Source of the DNA: CAZCJA01 sp964499015
Lineage (GTDB): Bacteria > Elusimicrobiota > Elusimicrobia > F11
NCBI GenBank assembly: GCA_964499015.1
Contig: CAZCJA010000012.1
Location: 1 to 39,263 of the forward strand
Length of the DNA stretch: 39,263 nucleotides
Direction: 5' to 3'
Made by a program: the position numbers and the translations under genes. Below are positions 31,724 through 39,263 of the stretch, piece after piece; within the stretch, counting starts at the first letter, position 1; each line of letters starts with the position of its first letter. Below the pieces are notes generated by a model. It was given only the letters and a program-made list of their open reading frames with translations. It did not search any database and was not told the DNA's origin.

Positions 31724-33715
31724 TCACGTCGGATTCGTCGAGGGGATTGCATAGACAAGAACGCGGTTTTGCTCGTAAATCAAGCGGCATTTCGTGCTTA
31801 AGAAGTTGATTAAAACAGCTTGTCCTTCGTCGGAAAAACCGAATTTTCGAAGTCCACCCAATCGTTCCACTTCTCCCGTGTGCAAAAGGATATGTGTGAT
31901 GCCTCTGTTTAGAATTTCAGCGTTTAAAGGAGATGTTCCCTCCTTTTGATTGCAGGCATTGGCGAGCGGAGAAGGCGCAAAGATCGAAGCGCTAATGTAA
32001 GGTACGCGCAAATGATAAGTGCGTTGTTCTCCGATGAGTAGCACGCGCGTTTTTTCAGTGGGAAGAGCGTTTAGAAACTCATAAGACGGATAAAAAGAGA
32101 GTCGACGGCGTAAAAAAGTTTCACGATCGACGTCTCCAACGGCCACCTCAAAAGGTTTAAACACGCCAGCGATGAAAAAATACATGAAAAAATTGGAGAG
32201 TAAAATAATACCCAGGAAAATGGACGTTGTCGTGCGCACGGCGACTTGTCGGTCCTTAAGTAGATCTCTGATCGCAATGGCGCTGAACAGCGCGGCGATG
32301 GGTAGAACACCGACGAGAAAACGTAATACGGGTTTGGTGAGGAACCAAAATGAGAAATGAAAAATGAGGTAAACGCCCAGCCAGCGCCACCGCGTTGATT
32401 TCCAGGTTAAAACAATGCCGGCTGGAGCGGCTAAGATAAAAATCAGCCAGCCAAAATCCCCGACCACGTCGAATCCGCCGCCGAATGAGATTGAATTTAA
32501 GGCGATTTTAAACGGCGATGCCAACAGTTCAAAGAAGATGGAGCTCTTCGCTCCATACTCGGTGAGCATTTCGAAATAAGCGCCGGCGCTTTCCTGCGTC
32601 CAGCCGACATTTCCTCCCAGATATTTGTAGAAGAACGGAAAAAACGGATTGCCTATCGATGCCGCGTTTCGCACCAGCCACGGCGCGAATGGAATTAGAA
32701 CAGCAGCGCAAAAAACAACGCCTTGTTTAACCGTCGTTCCTTTTCGCCCCATGATAAGCCAGAGAAGATAAAGCGTCAAAAAGATCGGAGTGATCGCGCC
32801 CGTGTATTTTGTCGCACAAGCAAAACCGCTGAACAACCCGCTTGCGAACAGCCAGAGTTTGTCGCGAGTGTCCAGATAGTTGGTAAATGACTTTAACGCC
32901 AATAGCGAGTAGAACGCCAGCGGGATCTCCACGTAACCACCGATGGAGAGAAGGAGGACGGCGGGCATTGTCATGAATAAGGCGATGCCCGTCCAGCCCG
33001 TTTTTTCATCAGTTTCGGAACGCAGCCAGCCAAACAACGCTGCGGCCGTCAGACCGGAAAAACCAAAGGTGATTAGATTTATGACCATTTCCGGTTCTGA
33101 AAAACGGGCCAGAACAAAAAGGTAAAGCATTTCGGTGTTCGCCGGAAAGAACGAATAGAGATTGAACGGCGCCGGAGCCACGCGTCCTGCGGTTAAATAA
33201 TAGGAGGGAAGCGCCAAATGATAGACCAGCGAATCGTAATACGTGATTGGCGAGAATGCACTTAAACAGCATATGGCTCCGCCGGCGGTTGTTAACGTCA
33301 AAGCAATGGCGCTGTAAAACGAGATTGTGCTCACTCTAACTTTGAGCGCGTGGCGCATCTGACGCAGCCCATAAAGGAAGGGAAATCCCCATAAAACTTG
33401 AAGAAGAGTTAAGCGGCCGGCAAGAGTGCCGATCGGAAGCCAGCCTAAAAAGAGCGTGCCCAGTGAAAGTGTGCCCAAGCCCAAGGCCATCGAAAACACC
33501 GCTCTCCAAAGTGCGTCGGTAGCGAGCTTCGTGGTTTTAAAGAGAAATGAGCCGACGCCGTGAGCGCCGATAAAGATAAAAAGAAGCCCGGCCACAGAAC
33601 GCAGTTTCCCCCCCGCATCGGGAAGTGGGTACTGGAGCAGGAAGGCGGAGAGCATAATAGCGGCAAGGGCACCGTAGGCGATGAGCCACAGTGAACGGCG
33701 TGAAACGGAGGGCAC
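31724..33715 (-). CDS. Large GT39-like membrane glycosyltransferase in the pil cluster
   Basis: The 663-residue protein has about 13-14 hydrophobic helices and a soluble C-terminal domain of about 120 residues. The first large loop has ITYYDSLVYHLALPSYYLTA and FFPANTEMLYLFVL, a pattern of GT39/PMT_2-type integral transferases using polyprenyl-phosphate sugars. A D in YYDS is a candidate catalytic acid. It sits 9 bp after pilC and directly before the pilin promoter. A role in decorating the pilin or another exported protein is suggested by position only. The start is GTG at 33715 with a weak ribosome site. Confidence 0.78.
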   Translation of the reverse strand: MPSVSRRSLWLIAYGALAAIMLSAFLLQYPLPDAGGKLRSVAGLLFIFIGAHGVGSFLFKTTKLATDALWRAVFSMALGLGTLSLGTLFLGWLPIGTLAGRLTLLQVLWGFPFLYGLRQMRHALKVRVSTISFYSAIALTLTTAGGAICCLSAFSPITYYDSLVYHLALPSYYLTAGRVAPAPFNLYSFFPANTEMLYLFVLARFSEPEMVINLITFGFSGLTAAALFGWLRSETDEKTGWTGIALFMTMPAVLLLSIGGYVEIPLAFYSLLALKSFTNYLDTRDKLWLFASGLFSGFACATKYTGAITPIFLTLYLLWLIMGRKGTTVKQGVVFCAAVLIPFAPWLVRNAASIGNPFFPFFYKYLGGNVGWTQESAGAYFEMLTEYGAKSSIFFELLASPFKIALNSISFGGGFDVVGDFGWLIFILAAPAGIVLTWKSTRWRWLGVYLIFHFSFWFLTKPVLRFLVGVLPIAALFSAIAIRDLLKDRQVAVRTTTSIFLGIILLSNFFMYFFIAGVFKPFEVAVGDVDRETFLRRRLSFYPSYEFLNALPTEKTRVLLIGEQRTYHLRVPYISASIFAPSPLANACNQKEGTSPLNAEILNRGITHILLHTGEVERLGGLRKFGFSDEGQAVLINFLSTKCRLIYEQNRVLVYAIPSTNPT

Positions 33716-33724
33716 GAGTTCTGT

Positions 33725-34948
33725 TTAGCCTTTGCTGGCTAGATTTCCGAGTTCAAACATCGGAAGGAACATGGCGATAACGATAAAGCCGATCACAAGA
33801 CCCATTAGAACGATAATGATTGGCTCGATCATCGAGGTAAGCCCTTTGACCGCGGCATCTACTTCTTGGTCATAAAAGTCGGCAATTTTCCCAAGCATCG
33901 CGTCCAAATTACCGGTTTCTTCGCCAATAGCGATCATTTGTATAACCATCGGCGGGAAAACGCCGGATTTACGCAGCGGTGTGGCGATTCGTTCGCCCTC
34001 TTTCACGGATTCGCGCGATGTCATGACGGCTATTTCGATGACTTTGTTGCCGGCCGTTTTAGCGACGGTTTCAAGAGCTTGGAGAATCGGCACGCCGGAT
34101 TTGATGAGAGTGGCCAGCGTGCGCGTGAATTTGGCTACCGCAACCTTTCTTAAGAGCATGCCAAACACGGGGACTTTGAGAAGCGTCGCGTCGATGTTGC
34201 GTTTACCGCCCTCTGTTTTTCCGTATTGTTTGAGCGCCCAGAAAAACGCAAAAGGGGCGGCGATGACGACAATAAAAAATTTCCGTAGAAAATCCGACAA
34301 GTCAATCATGAACTGTGTGACAAACGGGAGTTCGGCGCCAAATCCCTCGAAGATGCTTTTGAACGTTGGAATAACGCCGATGATAAGGAACAAGGTGACG
34401 GCGCCGGCAATTGAGCAAACGACCAACGGATACATCATCGCGCTTTTGACTTTTCCTCTCAGGGCTTCTGCCGCTTCCAAATAAGCGGACAGACGTTCCA
34501 AAATAACGTCCAAAATACCGCCGACTTCGCCGGCCTTAATCATCGACACATAAAGTTCTTCGAAAGCCGCCGGATGCTTGCGCAAAGCGTCGGTGATGGA
34601 TTGCCCGGCCTCAATGTCTTCGCGAATTTGATGAACAATGGATTTGAATAGTTTGCTTTCGACCTGTTCTTCCAGGATTGACAAGCCTTGGACGAGCGGC
34701 ACGCCCGCGGATACAAGCGTTGAGAGCTGTCGCGAGAATAAAACGAGTTCCTTGGATTTAACGGAGGGCTTGAACGGGTTTATGCTGGCAAAAATTTCGC
34801 CGATGGCCTTGGAGGTTTCGGTAACTTCGATCGGAATGAGTTTTTGTTTGCGTAACTCATCCATCGCCGTCCGCTGATCGGCGGCTTCGATGGTTCCCTC
34901 CGTTGTGCTGCCGGAGAGCATCCGGGCTTTATAGGCAAAAGCGGGCAT
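33725..34948 (-). CDS. pilC: Type IV pilus inner-membrane platform protein PilC
   Basis: The 407-residue protein has two T2SSF domains (about 70-195 and 275-400). It begins MPAFAYKARMLSGSTTEGTIEA and includes LVLFSRQLSTLVSAGVPLVQ and its second-domain counterpart FTRTLATLIKSGVPILQALE. Three transmembrane helices are visible (about 172-190, 220-240, 375-397). PilC couples PilB and PilT rotation to pilin insertion and removal. An AGGAGG motif lies 8 nt before the ATG. It follows pilT by 16 bp. Confidence 0.95.
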   Translation of the reverse strand: MPAFAYKARMLSGSTTEGTIEAADQRTAMDELRKQKLIPIEVTETSKAIGEIFASINPFKPSVKSKELVLFSRQLSTLVSAGVPLVQGLSILEEQVESKLFKSIVHQIREDIEAGQSITDALRKHPAAFEELYVSMIKAGEVGGILDVILERLSAYLEAAEALRGKVKSAMMYPLVVCSIAGAVTLFLIIGVIPTFKSIFEGFGAELPFVTQFMIDLSDFLRKFFIVVIAAPFAFFWALKQYGKTEGGKRNIDATLLKVPVFGMLLRKVAVAKFTRTLATLIKSGVPILQALETVAKTAGNKVIEIAVMTSRESVKEGERIATPLRKSGVFPPMVIQMIAIGEETGNLDAMLGKIADFYDQEVDAAVKGLTSMIEPIIIVLMGLVIGFIVIAMFLPMFELGNLASKG

Positions 34949-34964
34949 TGCTTAGTCCTCCTGA

Positions 34965-36044
34965 CTACCGGGCCGCCGTGGCGGTCCTTTGCGCGATGAG
35001 TTTTTTCAGTTCATCCGGATCAAATGAATTCTCAAGTGCTTCGTTTTGCGTAAGTTTTTTCTTCACGACGAGATCCACGAGCGATTGGTTCAGCGTTTGC
35101 ATGCCGAACTTTCCGCCCGTTTGTATCAGCATCGGCATCTGTTCCCCTTTTCCTTCGCGGATCAGGTTTTTGATGGCGTGTGTGGCGATCATGACTTCGA
35201 CCGCCAGAACGCGCCCGGTGCCGGAAATATGCGGCATGAGGCTCTGTGAAAGAACGCCTTGGATGACGAATGAAAGCTGGCTGCGAACTTGGGCTTGCTG
35301 ATGGGACGGGAACGCGTCAATGATACGGTTAATGGTGGAGGAGGCGTCGTTGGTGTGGAGCGTGGCAAACACCAAATGTCCTGTCTCCGCAATGGTGATG
35401 GCCGCCTGGATCGTCTCCAGGTCGCGCATTTCGCCGATAAGAATGATGTCCGGGTCTTGCCGCAAAATGTATTTGAGCGCTTGGGCGAAGCCAGCCGTGT
35501 CTTGACCGATCTCGCGCTGGTTGACGATGCACTTCTTGTGTTGATGGATGTATTCGATCGGGTCCTCTATCGTGATGATGTGGCCGTCGCGTGTTTCGTT
35601 CAAATGGTCGATCATGGAAGCGAGTGTTGTCGATTTGCCGGAACCGGTCGGGCCGGTGACGAGAAAAAGGCCGCGCGGCGATTTCAGCACTTCATAAATC
35701 ACGTCCGGCAAGCCGAGTTCTTCAAAGGTCATGAATTGCGATGGAATCGAACGCAAGGCGGCTCCCACGCTGCCACGTTGGCGAAACACGTTCATGCGGA
35801 CGCGGCCGACGCCTTTAATACCAAAGGAAAGGTCCAGTTCGTTTTTGGCTTCGAATTGCTGGCGCTGCTGGTCGGTCAAAAGGGAGTAGATGAGGCGCTG
35901 GCAAACATCCGGCGTGAGTTTTTCGAACGGCGTGGGCGTAATGTGACCATCGATACGCAGAACGGGTGAGGTGCCCGAGGTAATGTGCAGGTCTGAGGCG
36001 CGTTTCTGCACCATCATTAATAGTAGATCGCTCATGTTGATCAT
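34965..36044 (-). CDS. pilT: Type IV pilus retraction ATPase PilT
   Basis: This 359-residue hexameric ATPase powers pilus retraction. Motifs are Walker A GPTGSGKSTTLASMI (about 128-142), Walker B DIILIGEMRDLETI (about 191), the His box TGHLVFATLHTND, and a C-terminal AIKNLIREGK, the PilT-specific motif in its AIRNLIRE-like form. Its presence marks a retractile type IV pilus, not a type II secretion system. A GGAG motif lies 8 nt before the ATG at 36044; a second ATG three codons in (MSDLLLMM) is also possible. It starts 3 bp after pilB. Confidence 0.96.
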   Translation of the reverse strand: MINMSDLLLMMVQKRASDLHITSGTSPVLRIDGHITPTPFEKLTPDVCQRLIYSLLTDQQRQQFEAKNELDLSFGIKGVGRVRMNVFRQRGSVGAALRSIPSQFMTFEELGLPDVIYEVLKSPRGLFLVTGPTGSGKSTTLASMIDHLNETRDGHIITIEDPIEYIHQHKKCIVNQREIGQDTAGFAQALKYILRQDPDIILIGEMRDLETIQAAITIAETGHLVFATLHTNDASSTINRIIDAFPSHQQAQVRSQLSFVIQGVLSQSLMPHISGTGRVLAVEVMIATHAIKNLIREGKGEQMPMLIQTGGKFGMQTLNQSLVDLVVKKKLTQNEALENSFDPDELKKLIAQRTATAAR

Positions 36045-36047
36045 TTT

Positions 36048-37805
36048 TTAGGCTCCCTCGGAATCGGTTGTGGTACAGCGTATCACTTCTTCGATCGTTG
36101 TGAGACCCGCAAATACTTTTTTCACCGCTACTTCTCGGAGCGATTCGAGACCCGAGCGTTGGGCCGCCATACGGATTTCGTAAGGCGGCGCTTTCTTGAC
36201 AACGAGTTGGCGGATTTCTTCGTTTAATTCCAAAACCTCGTAAATACCGACGCGGCCTTTGTAGCCGGTTCCGGCGCACACTTCACACCCAGCTCCTTTA
36301 AAGAGGCGGACTTTGGTCGAAGCGGCGAGCTGGATGGTGACACCGAGGGCCATTAATTCTTCCACGGTCACCTCATACGGTTGGCGGCATTGGACACATA
36401 CACGGCGGAGCAGGCGCTGCGCGACGATCATGCGTAAAGTGGCGGATATAAGCACGGGCTCAATGCCCATATTTAAAAGACGAATGACGGTGCTCGGCGC
36501 GTCGTTGGTATGGAGCGTGGCCAGCACCATGTGACCGGTCAGCGCCGCGTTGCCGGCGATTTCACCGGTTTCTTTGTCACGGATTTCGCCGACGAGGATG
36601 ACGTCGGGGTCTTGGCGCAAGAAGGCGCGCAAACCGCTGGCAAAGGTGAGGCCGATATCGGGTTTCGCCTGGACTTGGTTGATGCCTTTCAAAATATATT
36701 CGACCGGGTCTTCGATCGTGACGATATTGCGGTCCGGAGTGTTCAGCATCGAAATGGCGGAATAAAGCGTCGTGGATTTACCGGAACCGGTCGGGCCCGT
36801 GACCAGGATCATTCCGTTGGGCGCTTCAATGTTGCGGGTAAAGATGCTCATTTCTTTTTCATCGAAACCGAGTTTCTCCAGATTCAATTGAAGCCCTTCG
36901 GGATCGAGAAGACGCATAACCACTTTCTCGCCGTAAACCACGGGAATCGTAGAAATACGGATATCAAGGTCACGTTCCTGCACGTGGATTTTGGTGCGTC
37001 CGTCCTGCGGCAGGCGGCGCTCGGAAATATCCATGTTGCCCATAATTTTTACGCGTGAAACCAAGGCCGGCAAAATTTTCTTCGGCGGACTGGTCTGTTC
37101 GTGCATAACGCCGTCGATGCGGAAGCGGATGACAATTTTATCTTCGGTGGGCTCAATATGAATGTCGCTGGCGCCCTTGTTGACGGCTTCGGCCATGATC
37201 CAATTGACCAGCTTAATCGCCGGCGCGGATTCACCATCGTCGTCGACATCGAACACGGAATCTTTGGCGAAATCGAAGTGGCCGTCATACTGGCTGAGAT
37301 CCAAACCGTCAACGTTTTCTTGAAATTCGGTGCCTTTGGCTTTCTTCTTTTTCTTCGGCGAGTAATATTTCTCGAGCGCGTTTTTAATGTCGTTGTCGGA
37401 AGCGACCACCATGCGAATATCGCATCCGGTCAAAAGTTTTAAATCGTCGGTTGCAAAAACGTTAAGCGGGTCGGCGATCGCAATCGTAAGTAGATTTCCC
37501 TCTTTCTTGATCGGGATCAGCATCTGGTTCTTGGCGATTGTTTCGGGGACTGTTTTAATCGCTTCTTCCGGGATCTCTCCGTACTCCTGCAAAGAAACGT
37601 ACGACACGCCGGATTGTTTGCCCAAAATGGCGAGAAGAATGTCTTCAGAAAGATAGCCGAGCTGGATGAGGATGCTGCCCAGCTTGCCGCCTTTTTCTTT
37701 CTGTTCTTTGAGGGCGGCATTCAGTTGTTCCTCGGTAATAAAACCGAGGTCGACGAGGTAATCGCCGAGCCGTTTGCGCGATGTATTGAGATACCGAATC
37801 GCCAT
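36048..37805 (-). CDS. pilB: Type IV pilus extension ATPase PilB with c-di-GMP-binding MshEN domain
   Basis: This 585-residue extension motor starts with an MshEN domain. Motif one (R12-Q35, beginning RLGDYLVDLG) and motif two (K41-Q64, beginning KLGSILIQLG) are each 24 residues and are separated by exactly five. This is the pattern of cyclic-di-GMP-binding PilB/MshE. The ATPase core has Walker A GPTGSGKSTTLYSAI, Walker B VILVGEIRDKETGE, the TGHMVLATLHTND box and a four-cysteine zinc site (CVQC and CEVC). I chose the ATG at 37805, which overlaps the pta stop by one base (TAATG). The frame is open to 37928, but those 41 extra residues lie inside pta and look random. Confidence 0.96.
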   Translation of the reverse strand: MAIRYLNTSRKRLGDYLVDLGFITEEQLNAALKEQKEKGGKLGSILIQLGYLSEDILLAILGKQSGVSYVSLQEYGEIPEEAIKTVPETIAKNQMLIPIKKEGNLLTIAIADPLNVFATDDLKLLTGCDIRMVVASDNDIKNALEKYYSPKKKKKAKGTEFQENVDGLDLSQYDGHFDFAKDSVFDVDDDGESAPAIKLVNWIMAEAVNKGASDIHIEPTEDKIVIRFRIDGVMHEQTSPPKKILPALVSRVKIMGNMDISERRLPQDGRTKIHVQERDLDIRISTIPVVYGEKVVMRLLDPEGLQLNLEKLGFDEKEMSIFTRNIEAPNGMILVTGPTGSGKSTTLYSAISMLNTPDRNIVTIEDPVEYILKGINQVQAKPDIGLTFASGLRAFLRQDPDVILVGEIRDKETGEIAGNAALTGHMVLATLHTNDAPSTVIRLLNMGIEPVLISATLRMIVAQRLLRRVCVQCRQPYEVTVEELMALGVTIQLAASTKVRLFKGAGCEVCAGTGYKGRVGIYEVLELNEEIRQLVVKKAPPYEIRMAAQRSGLESLREVAVKKVFAGLTTIEEVIRCTTTDSEGA

Positions 37806-38773
37806 TAAGCCGCCTTGACCGCCGCGGCGGTCTTCCCGATCATTGTAGAAACACACGCCGCGGTATCGGTGACTTCTTGAACCGTGCAGCCGCGGGACAA
37901 ATCGCTTACCGGTTTGGCGAGACCCCATAACAGCGGCCCCGCAATACGGGCATTGGCAAACCGTTGGACTAGTTTATAGCCGATATTCCCAGCTTCAAGG
38001 GTTGGAAAAACAAAAACATTCGCTTTTCCCGCCACATCCGAATCGGTCGCCTTTTTGATCAAGGCCACGTCCGGGTCCAGCGCGGCGTCGACTTGCAGGT
38101 CGCCATCGACGAGCAAAGACGGGTCGTGTTTGCGGATGATCTGCACCGCTTCTTTAACGCGGTCGACCAAGGGATGAGCGGCGCTGCCGCGCGTGGAAAA
38201 GGATAAAAGGGCGATCCGCGCGAGCTTACCAGTAAAAAACTGGTACGAATGCGCCGCGCCAACGGCGACCGCGGCGAGCGCGCGCACAGACGGTTCCGGC
38301 ATGACCGCGCAGTCGGCGAATAAAATCGGTGTTTTGTCAGCCGAGGTTCTGGATTCTGTTTCAATCAGAAAATGGCCGGCGATAAAACGTTCGGTTGAGC
38401 CAACGCCGATGCACTGGATCGCGGCCTTCACCACGTCCGCAGTCGGGCGTGTGGAGCCGGCGATCAGGCCATCCACATCCCCCGCCAAAAGATAGCCAAT
38501 GCCCTGATAGAGCGGATCGTCCAGCTGCTTCATAACATCGTCCATGGTCAGGTTGTTTCTTTTCTGTTTTTCCAAAAGCAGGGCGGCCAAGCGTGCGCGG
38601 TCTTTTTGGGGTGTTTTTTCTTGAATTAAAACGGGTTCGGCTATTTTTGCCGCGGCGATTTGTTTGGTGGCTTCAATGATGCGGGGATCCCCGGAGTCCG
38701 AGAAGGCAATTTTCGGCAAGGTCCCGGTGTTTTTGGGGCGTAAATTTGACCAAAAAGGGCTGAATCCGTGCAC
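37805..38773 (-). CDS. pta: Phosphate acetyltransferase (PTA/PTB family)
   Basis: The 322-residue protein matches the catalytic PTA_PTB domain. Visible segments are KIAFSDSGDPRIIEATKQ (about 21), DGLIAGSTRPTADVVKAAIQ (about 108), TPILFADCAVMPEPS (about 153), LLSFSTRGSA (about 196), DGDLQVDAALDP (about 224), NVFVFPTLEAGNIGYKLVQR (about 254) and GPLLWGLAKPVSDLSRGC. It interconverts acetyl-CoA and acetyl-phosphate; no ackA is in the window. Acetyl, not butyryl, specificity is the usual reading. The start is GTG at 38773, positioned at the predicted transcription start. It heads the pta-pilB-pilT-pilC-GT39 run. Confidence 0.9.
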   Translation of the reverse strand: MHGFSPFWSNLRPKNTGTLPKIAFSDSGDPRIIEATKQIAAAKIAEPVLIQEKTPQKDRARLAALLLEKQKRNNLTMDDVMKQLDDPLYQGIGYLLAGDVDGLIAGSTRPTADVVKAAIQCIGVGSTERFIAGHFLIETESRTSADKTPILFADCAVMPEPSVRALAAVAVGAAHSYQFFTGKLARIALLSFSTRGSAAHPLVDRVKEAVQIIRKHDPSLLVDGDLQVDAALDPDVALIKKATDSDVAGKANVFVFPTLEAGNIGYKLVQRFANARIAGPLLWGLAKPVSDLSRGCTVQEVTDTAACVSTMIGKTAAAVKAA

Positions 38774-38779
38774 GAAAGA

Positions 38780-38808
38780 AATCTATCCCGAATACGATTT
38801 GATGTCAA
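38780..38808 (-). promoter_or_regulatory. Promoter for a leaderless pta-pilBTC transcript
   Basis: On the minus strand TTGACA (38808-38803, perfect) is followed after 17 bp by TAGATT (38785-38780, 4/6 match). Six bases later comes the GTG of pta at 38773. The mRNA would begin at or beside this GTG. No Shine-Dalgarno motif exists upstream. A 10-bp palindrome (AATCTAGATT, 38814-38823) sits just before the -35 element. Confidence 0.65.
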
Positions 38809-38822
38809 GAGAGAATCTAGAT

Positions 38823-39263
38823 TTAGATGCGAAATTTACTTTTGAGGGTTTTGATTGTGGCAGGCGGCAGGAAAGCGGTCAAGTCCCCTCCCAGATGGGT
38901 GATCTGTTTGACCATGGACGACGATAGATAAACATATTTCTCGTCGGGCATGAAAAAGACGGTTTCAATATTTTCATCCTGATGGCGGTTCATCAAAGCC
39001 ATCTGGAATTCGTATTCGAAATCGGAAATGGCGCGCAGTCCGCGAACCACGGCGCAGGCCTTTTTTTTCTTGGCGAAATGGACTAAAAGTCCGCGAAATG
39101 TTTCCACCGAAACAGGGCATTTGAATTTTTCTTTCTTGACCACTTCTTTAACCAACGCCAATCGTTCGTGCAGCGGCAGAAGCGGGGATTTGGAGGTGTA
39201 GTCGGCGACGGCGATGGTGACGTGGTCGAACAGGGCGCAGGCGCGGCGCAAAATATCCAAGTG
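38823..39263 (-). CDS. coaD: Pantetheine-phosphate adenylyltransferase, 5' end missing
   Basis: CoaD makes dephospho-CoA from ATP and 4'-phosphopantetheine. The frame is open to the window edge: the first visible codons read HLDILRRACALFDHV, which is the GHxDIxxRA segment after the TxGH nucleotide-binding motif, so about 16-18 residues are lost to the left of it in protein order. The remaining sequence includes VRGLRAISDFEYEFQMALMN and the C-terminal YLSSSMVKQI, both diagnostic. It precedes pta by 49 bp on the same strand. Confidence 0.95.
   Translation of the reverse strand, partial: HLDILRRACALFDHVTIAVADYTSKSPLLPLHERLALVKEVVKKEKFKCPVSVETFRGLLVHFAKKKKACAVVRGLRAISDFEYEFQMALMNRHQDENIETVFFMPDEKYVYLSSSMVKQITHLGGDLTAFLPPATIKTLKSKFRI

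Noticed and set aside
35289..35969. A 226-codon open frame on the plus strand opposite pilT.
   Set aside because: pilT is complete with all ATPase motifs; the reverse frame is a shadow.
25678..37805. Reading the locus as a type II secretion system.
   Set aside because: PilT and the PilM-PilN-PilO-PilP-PilQ set are specific to type IV pili, and GspC, GspK, GspL and GspM-type genes are absent.
37805..37928. Longer PilB starting 41 codons upstream.
   Set aside because: The extra residues overlap pta entirely and look random. The ATG at 37805 gives the exact MshEN N-terminus and a TAATG coupling.

Overview
The window looks like a chromosomal segment of a diderm, piliated bacterium of mid-range GC. 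The evidence is a PilQ secretin, PilP lipoprotein, O-antigen-ligase-like protein and lipid-linked glycan enzymes. The gene families and order (coaD-pta; DUF177-rpmF-plsX-fabH; a minimal type IV pilus locus beside a large glycan cluster) resemble Omnitrophota or Elusimicrobiota more than Proteobacteria. That placement is inference from gene content, not from a marker phylogeny. Gene density is very high. Every intergenic stretch is under 150 bp, and I see no tRNA, rRNA, CRISPR array or insertion sequence.

Layout. (1) 1-2834, minus strand: housekeeping block reading isocitrate dehydrogenase, DUF177 protein, rpmF, plsX and the first codons of fabH. (2) 2923-8281, minus strand: five tightly packed glycan genes: a DPM1-like GT2, an AglD/UPF0104-type membrane protein, a WecA/MraY-type sugar-1-P transferase, a UDP-galactopyranose-mutase-like flavoprotein and a GT4. 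(3) 8346-10148, plus strand: a Wzy/WaaL-type membrane protein with a C-terminal TPR domain. Its 3' end overlaps a minus-strand GT39-like gene (10083-11471) by 66 bp. (4) 11533-23255, plus strand: an 11-gene operon-like run for unusual sugars. It has a sugar C-methyltransferase, a DegT aminotransferase, three further methyltransferases, three epimerase/dehydratases, two glycosyltransferases and a MurJ/Wzx-type flippase, mostly joined by ATGA overlaps. (5) 23233-38773, minus strand: pta-pilB-pilT-pilC-GT39, then the major pilin (own promoter and terminator) and pilD, then pilMNOPQ followed by a GT4 and a GT39-like gene. (6) 38823-39263, minus strand: coaD, cut by the window edge.

How it works together. 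The glycan genes contain the main classes of step for a lipid-linked polysaccharide: initiation (WecA-like), nucleotide-sugar tailoring, glycosyl transfer, flipping, and polymerisation or ligation. The pilus genes make a complete core machine: PilB/PilT motors, PilC platform, PilD peptidase, PilMNOP alignment complex and PilQ secretin. Membrane glycosyltransferases are placed between pilC and the pilin and after pilQ, so glycan and pilus functions may be linked. PilB begins with a textbook tandem 24-residue MshEN motif pair, predicting cyclic-di-GMP control of extension.

Several promoters can be read directly (TTGACA or similar, 17-18 bp, TANNNT). Three of them end 7-10 bp before the first start codon, which suggests leaderless or nearly leaderless mRNAs.
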